Source: a virus
Direction: 5' to 3' (one strand)
Virus record (IMG/VR): IMGVR_UViG_3300037119_001375
Span: 1 to 24,662 of that record
DNA: 24,662 nucleotides
Below are positions 22,686 to 24,662 of the stretch, piece after piece. Position 1 is the stretch's first letter; the number at the start of each line of letters is the position of its first letter. Made by a program: the position numbers and the translations under genes. Below the pieces are notes generated by a model, which was given only the letters and a program-made list of their open reading frames with translations, was not told where the DNA came from and ran no database searches.

Positions 22686-22695
22686 AGGTCACCTC

Positions 22696-22902
22696 CTATC
22701 GCATCGGGCTGTAGGACACCGTCACGTTGATTGACAGCGCGCCGTTCTTGAGCAGCTTGGCAACCTCCTCGCACACCGCTTCACGGCAGTACTTCCGACT
22801 CAGAACCGAGCAGAGCCGATCGAGCGATATGCGCTTGTCGCGCCGGCACGCCACCAGGATGTCATGCTCGATGCTGGCTGGCTTGGGGCGGCCGGCGCTC
22901 AT
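22696..22902 (-). CDS. Small unknown phage protein
   Basis: This 68-residue basic protein starts with an ATG overlapping the RusA-like stop. The sequence reads as mostly helical, with helices around residues 10-18, 24-38 and 40-51 and then a strand-like INVTVSYSP. That could be a small winged-helix fold, but no family is recognised. Its stop codon overlaps the strong Shine-Dalgarno sequence of the next gene. Confidence 0.6.
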   Translation of the reverse strand: MSAGRPKPASIEHDILVACRRDKRISLDRLCSVLSRKYCREAVCEEVAKLLKNGALSINVTVSYSPMR

Positions 22903-23225
22903 ACAATCTCGAGCTCCACGCCGTAGTCGCCCTTGGCCTGGTCGTACACCCAGACGTCGAGCGCGTCATTGATGCCAAGCAGGCTGGCGATCGCATCTCG
23001 GACCGCCTTGGCGGAGGCCTGCAGCCCGTCGCCGTCCATCGAGCGCGGTCCAATGCGGGTGATCTTGACGCGCTGACCCTCGAGCAGGACGCGTGGCATC
23101 TTCGCCTCGAGCCAGGCGTAGTGCGTCGCATTGCGCTGAGCGCTGCGCCGGCCGGCATGGGTGGACCAGTGCGAGTGCGAGCCGTTGAGGGGATTGAACA
23201 GACGGATGGGCACGTGACAGATCAT
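22899..23225 (-). CDS. rusA: RusA-like Holliday junction resolvase
   Basis: Starting at the ATG that overlaps the YbcO-like stop (ATGA), the product is 108 residues, close to RusA at about 120. A longer frame to 23336 exists but would run far into the upstream gene, so I rejected it. RusA resolves Holliday junctions using conserved aspartates. Here R61-S-M-D64-G-D66-G-L-Q, K73, D77 and the ND..D segment near residues 86-90 match the RusA pattern R.xDxDN..K...D followed by an acidic pair. The usual Asn after the second Asp is a Gly (DGDG), a deviation at a conserved position. The end, WVYDQAKGDYGVELEI, is a typical C-terminal strand. Activity is uncertain because of the substitution. Confidence 0.65.
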   Translation of the reverse strand: MICHVPIRLFNPLNGSHSHWSTHAGRRSAQRNATHYAWLEAKMPRVLLEGQRVKITRIGPRSMDGDGLQASAKAVRDAIASLLGINDALDVWVYDQAKGDYGVELEIV

Positions 23226-23557
23226 GCAACCCTCAAAAGTCCGTAGCGCCAGCGGTAGGTATCCCACACCGGGAAGGCGATGCAGAACACCTCGAAGTGA
23301 TCCGTTGCCGACATCTTGTCCCAGATTGCGTGGCACGCAGGGCAGCCAGGAACGGCAAGGTTGTCATGAGACTTCTGGCCAAGCCCGCGGCCCAGCGCCA
23401 GACTCTTGGGATGGCATGGCACGCTGGGCCAGTCAGGATGGCCATCCTTGCAGCCATCGAAGCGCAGGAAGCAGGGCCGGTTGTGACACAGGTCGAGCAG
23501 ACCGCGGTTTTCCACAGCCGGCTCGCGTTGCCTGAGCCTGGCGTCGATCAATGTCAT
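23222..23557 (-). CDS. DUF1364/YbcO-like nuclease
   Basis: This 111-residue protein matches the DUF1364 (YbcO) family of lambdoid and related phages, which have an HNH-like metal-binding nuclease fold. Visible ligand candidates are C29 and C36 in RPCFLRFDGC, H49 in PCHP, and the C72/C75/H76 cluster in GCPACHAIWD. The middle segment SLALGRGLGQKSHDNLAVPGC follows the family pattern of an invariant loop before the second CxxCH. The start overlaps the upstream stop by 4 bases. Placement between ninB-like and rusA-like genes fits the usual location of this family. The nuclease role is taken from the family and is not shown by the sequence. Confidence 0.75.
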   Translation of the reverse strand: MTLIDARLRQREPAVENRGLLDLCHNRPCFLRFDGCKDGHPDWPSVPCHPKSLALGRGLGQKSHDNLAVPGCPACHAIWDKMSATDHFEVFCIAFPVWDTYRWRYGLLRVA

Positions 23558-24144
23558 TTCCCCATGCCGTTTGCCCTGACTAGCGCCAGCAGCCCCAAGC
23601 CCATGCCGAGCACGGCCAAGGCCGGCAGTTCTGGAACTTGCGTCATCTGCGCCGCCAGCGCGGTTGCGCTCACGCTGCCACCTGGAAGGACGGTGCGAAA
23701 CGCCTCAATCAGCGGGATTTGTTCAAAGGCAGGGTAGGTATGCGTCTCCTGACCGGCAAGTATCTGAAACTCACCCTGCGTGGCCTGGTGCAGATCTGCG
23801 TCGATGTCAAGCCGAAACTCGCGGTCGCCAAACCCGCTTGCGCCCCACTTGGCATAAAACACGCCGCCCTCTACCAGGTAATCCGCGAAGCCAAGATCGT
23901 AGAACGGCCGATAGGTCGCGCGATGCAGCACAGAACCCGCCGTTGTCCGGATGTCCACGCCGTCGTAGATCGATCCGCTTACCGGTGGCGTGATCGCGAG
24001 CCGTCCGGTGTCTGTATCGACGTTGAAAAAGCCGCTCGCGCTGCCGCCATCGGAAAAATTCACGTTGTCAAGGGTCCAGGTCACGACCTCGGCTTGGACA
24101 GGAACAGACGCGGCGATCAGCGCCGCAAGCAGGATGGTTCTCAT
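23554..24144 (-). CDS. Exported protein with PEP-CTERM-like sorting tail
   Basis: I chose the ATG at 24144 because a GAGGAG Shine-Dalgarno sequence lies just upstream, overlapping the ninB stop codon, and because the protein then begins directly with a signal peptide (MRTILLAALIAASVPVQA, residues 1-18). The 196-residue product continues with a beta-rich domain opening TWTLDNVNFSDGGSASG, a pattern common in bacterial PEP-CTERM proteins (DGG.ASG.F). It ends with VPELPALAVLG, a hydrophobic helix (about residues 173-189) and a short tail with R190 and K196. This signal peptide, motif, helix and basic-tail layout is that of substrates of exosortase, the PEP-CTERM processing system of Gram-negative exopolysaccharide producers. 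The motif reads VPEL rather than the usual VPEP, and the tail is only weakly basic. The function is unknown. It is a likely accessory (moron-type) gene inside a recombination operon. Confidence 0.75.
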   Translation of the reverse strand: MRTILLAALIAASVPVQAEVVTWTLDNVNFSDGGSASGFFNVDTDTGRLAITPPVSGSIYDGVDIRTTAGSVLHRATYRPFYDLGFADYLVEGGVFYAKWGASGFGDREFRLDIDADLHQATQGEFQILAGQETHTYPAFEQIPLIEAFRTVLPGGSVSATALAAQMTQVPELPALAVLGMGLGLLALVRANGMGK

Positions 24145-24155
24145 TTCGCTACTCC

Positions 24156-24533
24156 TCAGGTTGAAACTTCCACGTAGGCCCCACGTTCCGCCCCCCACAT
24201 CAGGGCAAACTCGATAAGCTGGCTGTACTCATGCCTCCCAGGCTCTTCAGAAGAGGCTACACGGGCATAAGGCTTCCCGGCAATGGTGTAGGACTCAACG
24301 CCGAAATAATCGGCTTTAACGGCCGCCTTGACAGCCCCAGGGGCATGTCCGAGCTGCAGCCCGATGTCACGGCAGATCGCATGGAACAATCTGCGTTGGC
24401 TGTTGGTCTTGGCCGGTTCGTGTTTCTGCAGTACCAGTTCCATCGGCTCGGCCGGGTCGATCTGCATGGCCTGCAGCCATACTGCAGCCCGCGCGCAGTC
24501 GGCTTTCTTCGTCAAGAGGATGCGCTTGTTCAT
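24156..24533 (-). CDS. ninB: NinB-like recombination protein
   Basis: This 125-residue protein resembles the NinB family of lambdoid phages. NinB (Orf) binds single-stranded DNA and works with SSB and the recombinase in phage recombination. The recognisable parts are an N-terminal strand ending in basic residues (KRILLTKKADC), a central K-T-N-S-Q-R-R-L-F-H-A-I-C-R-D-I-G segment near residues 58-74 that matches the family's QRRLFHA..RDI signature, and a following helix rich in A/V/K. The length is typical. It starts with an ATG overlapping the upstream stop and is followed by YbcO- and RusA-like nucleases, so a recombination module is a consistent reading. Family assignment is by motif recognition, without an alignment. 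Confidence 0.72.
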   Translation of the reverse strand: MNKRILLTKKADCARAAVWLQAMQIDPAEPMELVLQKHEPAKTNSQRRLFHAICRDIGLQLGHAPGAVKAAVKADYFGVESYTIAGKPYARVASSEEPGRHEYSQLIEFALMWGAERGAYVEVST

Positions 24534-24662
24534 GCCGCAGCTTCATCATCCGCGCCAGGTTCTCTGATAGGCGCCACCAGACCCATAGCCGCCCGCCCAG
24601 TCTTCGGCCCGCCCCATCCGAGCAAGTCTTCAGGCTCGTAGTACTGGTCCTCGCAGAACTGC
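24530..24662 (-). CDS. C-terminal part of an unknown phage protein (cut by window edge)
   Basis: An open frame enters from the right edge and ends in TGA, giving about 43 residues that start QFCEDQYYEPEDLL and end in the acidic/alanine tail GADDEAAA. Its stop overlaps the ATG of the NinB-like gene in an ATGA junction, the linkage seen throughout this operon. I do not recognise the family from the tail alone. The position just upstream of ninB would suit a recombination or replication protein, but that is inference from context only. Confidence 0.6.
   Translation of the reverse strand, partial: QFCEDQYYEPEDLLGWGGPKTGRAAMGLVAPIREPGADDEAAA

Noticed and set aside
22466-22774. Alternative minus-strand frame of 102 codons over the Trp/Arg-rich gene
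   Set aside because: It lacks a ribosome-binding site and reads as shadow sequence. The competing frame has a perfect AGGAGG before its ATG.

Overview
The window is a GC-rich stretch of a tailed-phage (podovirus-like) genome or prophage. Every credible gene lies on the minus strand, so transcription runs from base 24662 down to base 1. Genes are tightly packed, and most neighbours overlap by 4 bases (ATGA, GTGA or TTGA). The host is inferred to be a Gram-negative bacterium with an exosortase (PEP-CTERM) system, because one phage gene carries a signal peptide plus a PEP-CTERM-like tail. The taxon cannot be fixed from the sequence.

Layout in transcription order. (1) 24662-22470: a recombination cluster with a cut-off upstream gene, a NinB-like protein, the PEP-CTERM-like protein, a DUF1364/YbcO-like nuclease, a RusA-like resolvase and two small unknown proteins. 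(2) 22469-17399: a promoter-like gap, terminase small subunit, terminase large subunit interrupted by an intein, two small proteins and the portal. (3) 17402-11150: a small membrane protein, an unknown protein, a GNAT acetyltransferase, three putative internal/ejection-type virion proteins, an Fe-S PP-loop enzyme related to PAPS/APS reductases, a 47-residue membrane protein and a P/G/Q-rich protein. (4) 11150-8114: an exported HNH protein, an FmdB-like zinc ribbon, scaffold, major capsid protein and a decoration-like protein. (5) 8113-6114: a FkbM-type methyltransferase and a glycosyltransferase-DUF115 fusion, which look like a glycan-modification module. (6) 6124-1: a helix-hairpin-helix protein, head-tail adaptor, a stand-alone HNH endonuclease, tail/DNA-stabilisation protein, tail fibre, several small proteins, a likely holin and a cut-off gene at the left edge.

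The most striking structure is in the terminase gene. A 246-codon intein sits in the last nuclease motif of TerL. Inside it, in a different reading frame, lies a complete 173-codon HNH endonuclease gene. Both frames stay open throughout, and the HNH gene starts within intein block B codons and stops within block F codons. Other points of interest are the phage-borne PEP-CTERM protein, the glycan-modification pair in the capsid operon, a PP-loop enzyme with a CC-X80-CxxC cluster motif but no C-terminal catalytic cysteine, four copies of a 9-bp repeat beside the terminase gene, and an exact 17-bp promoter-like repeat upstream of both the packaging and the capsid modules.
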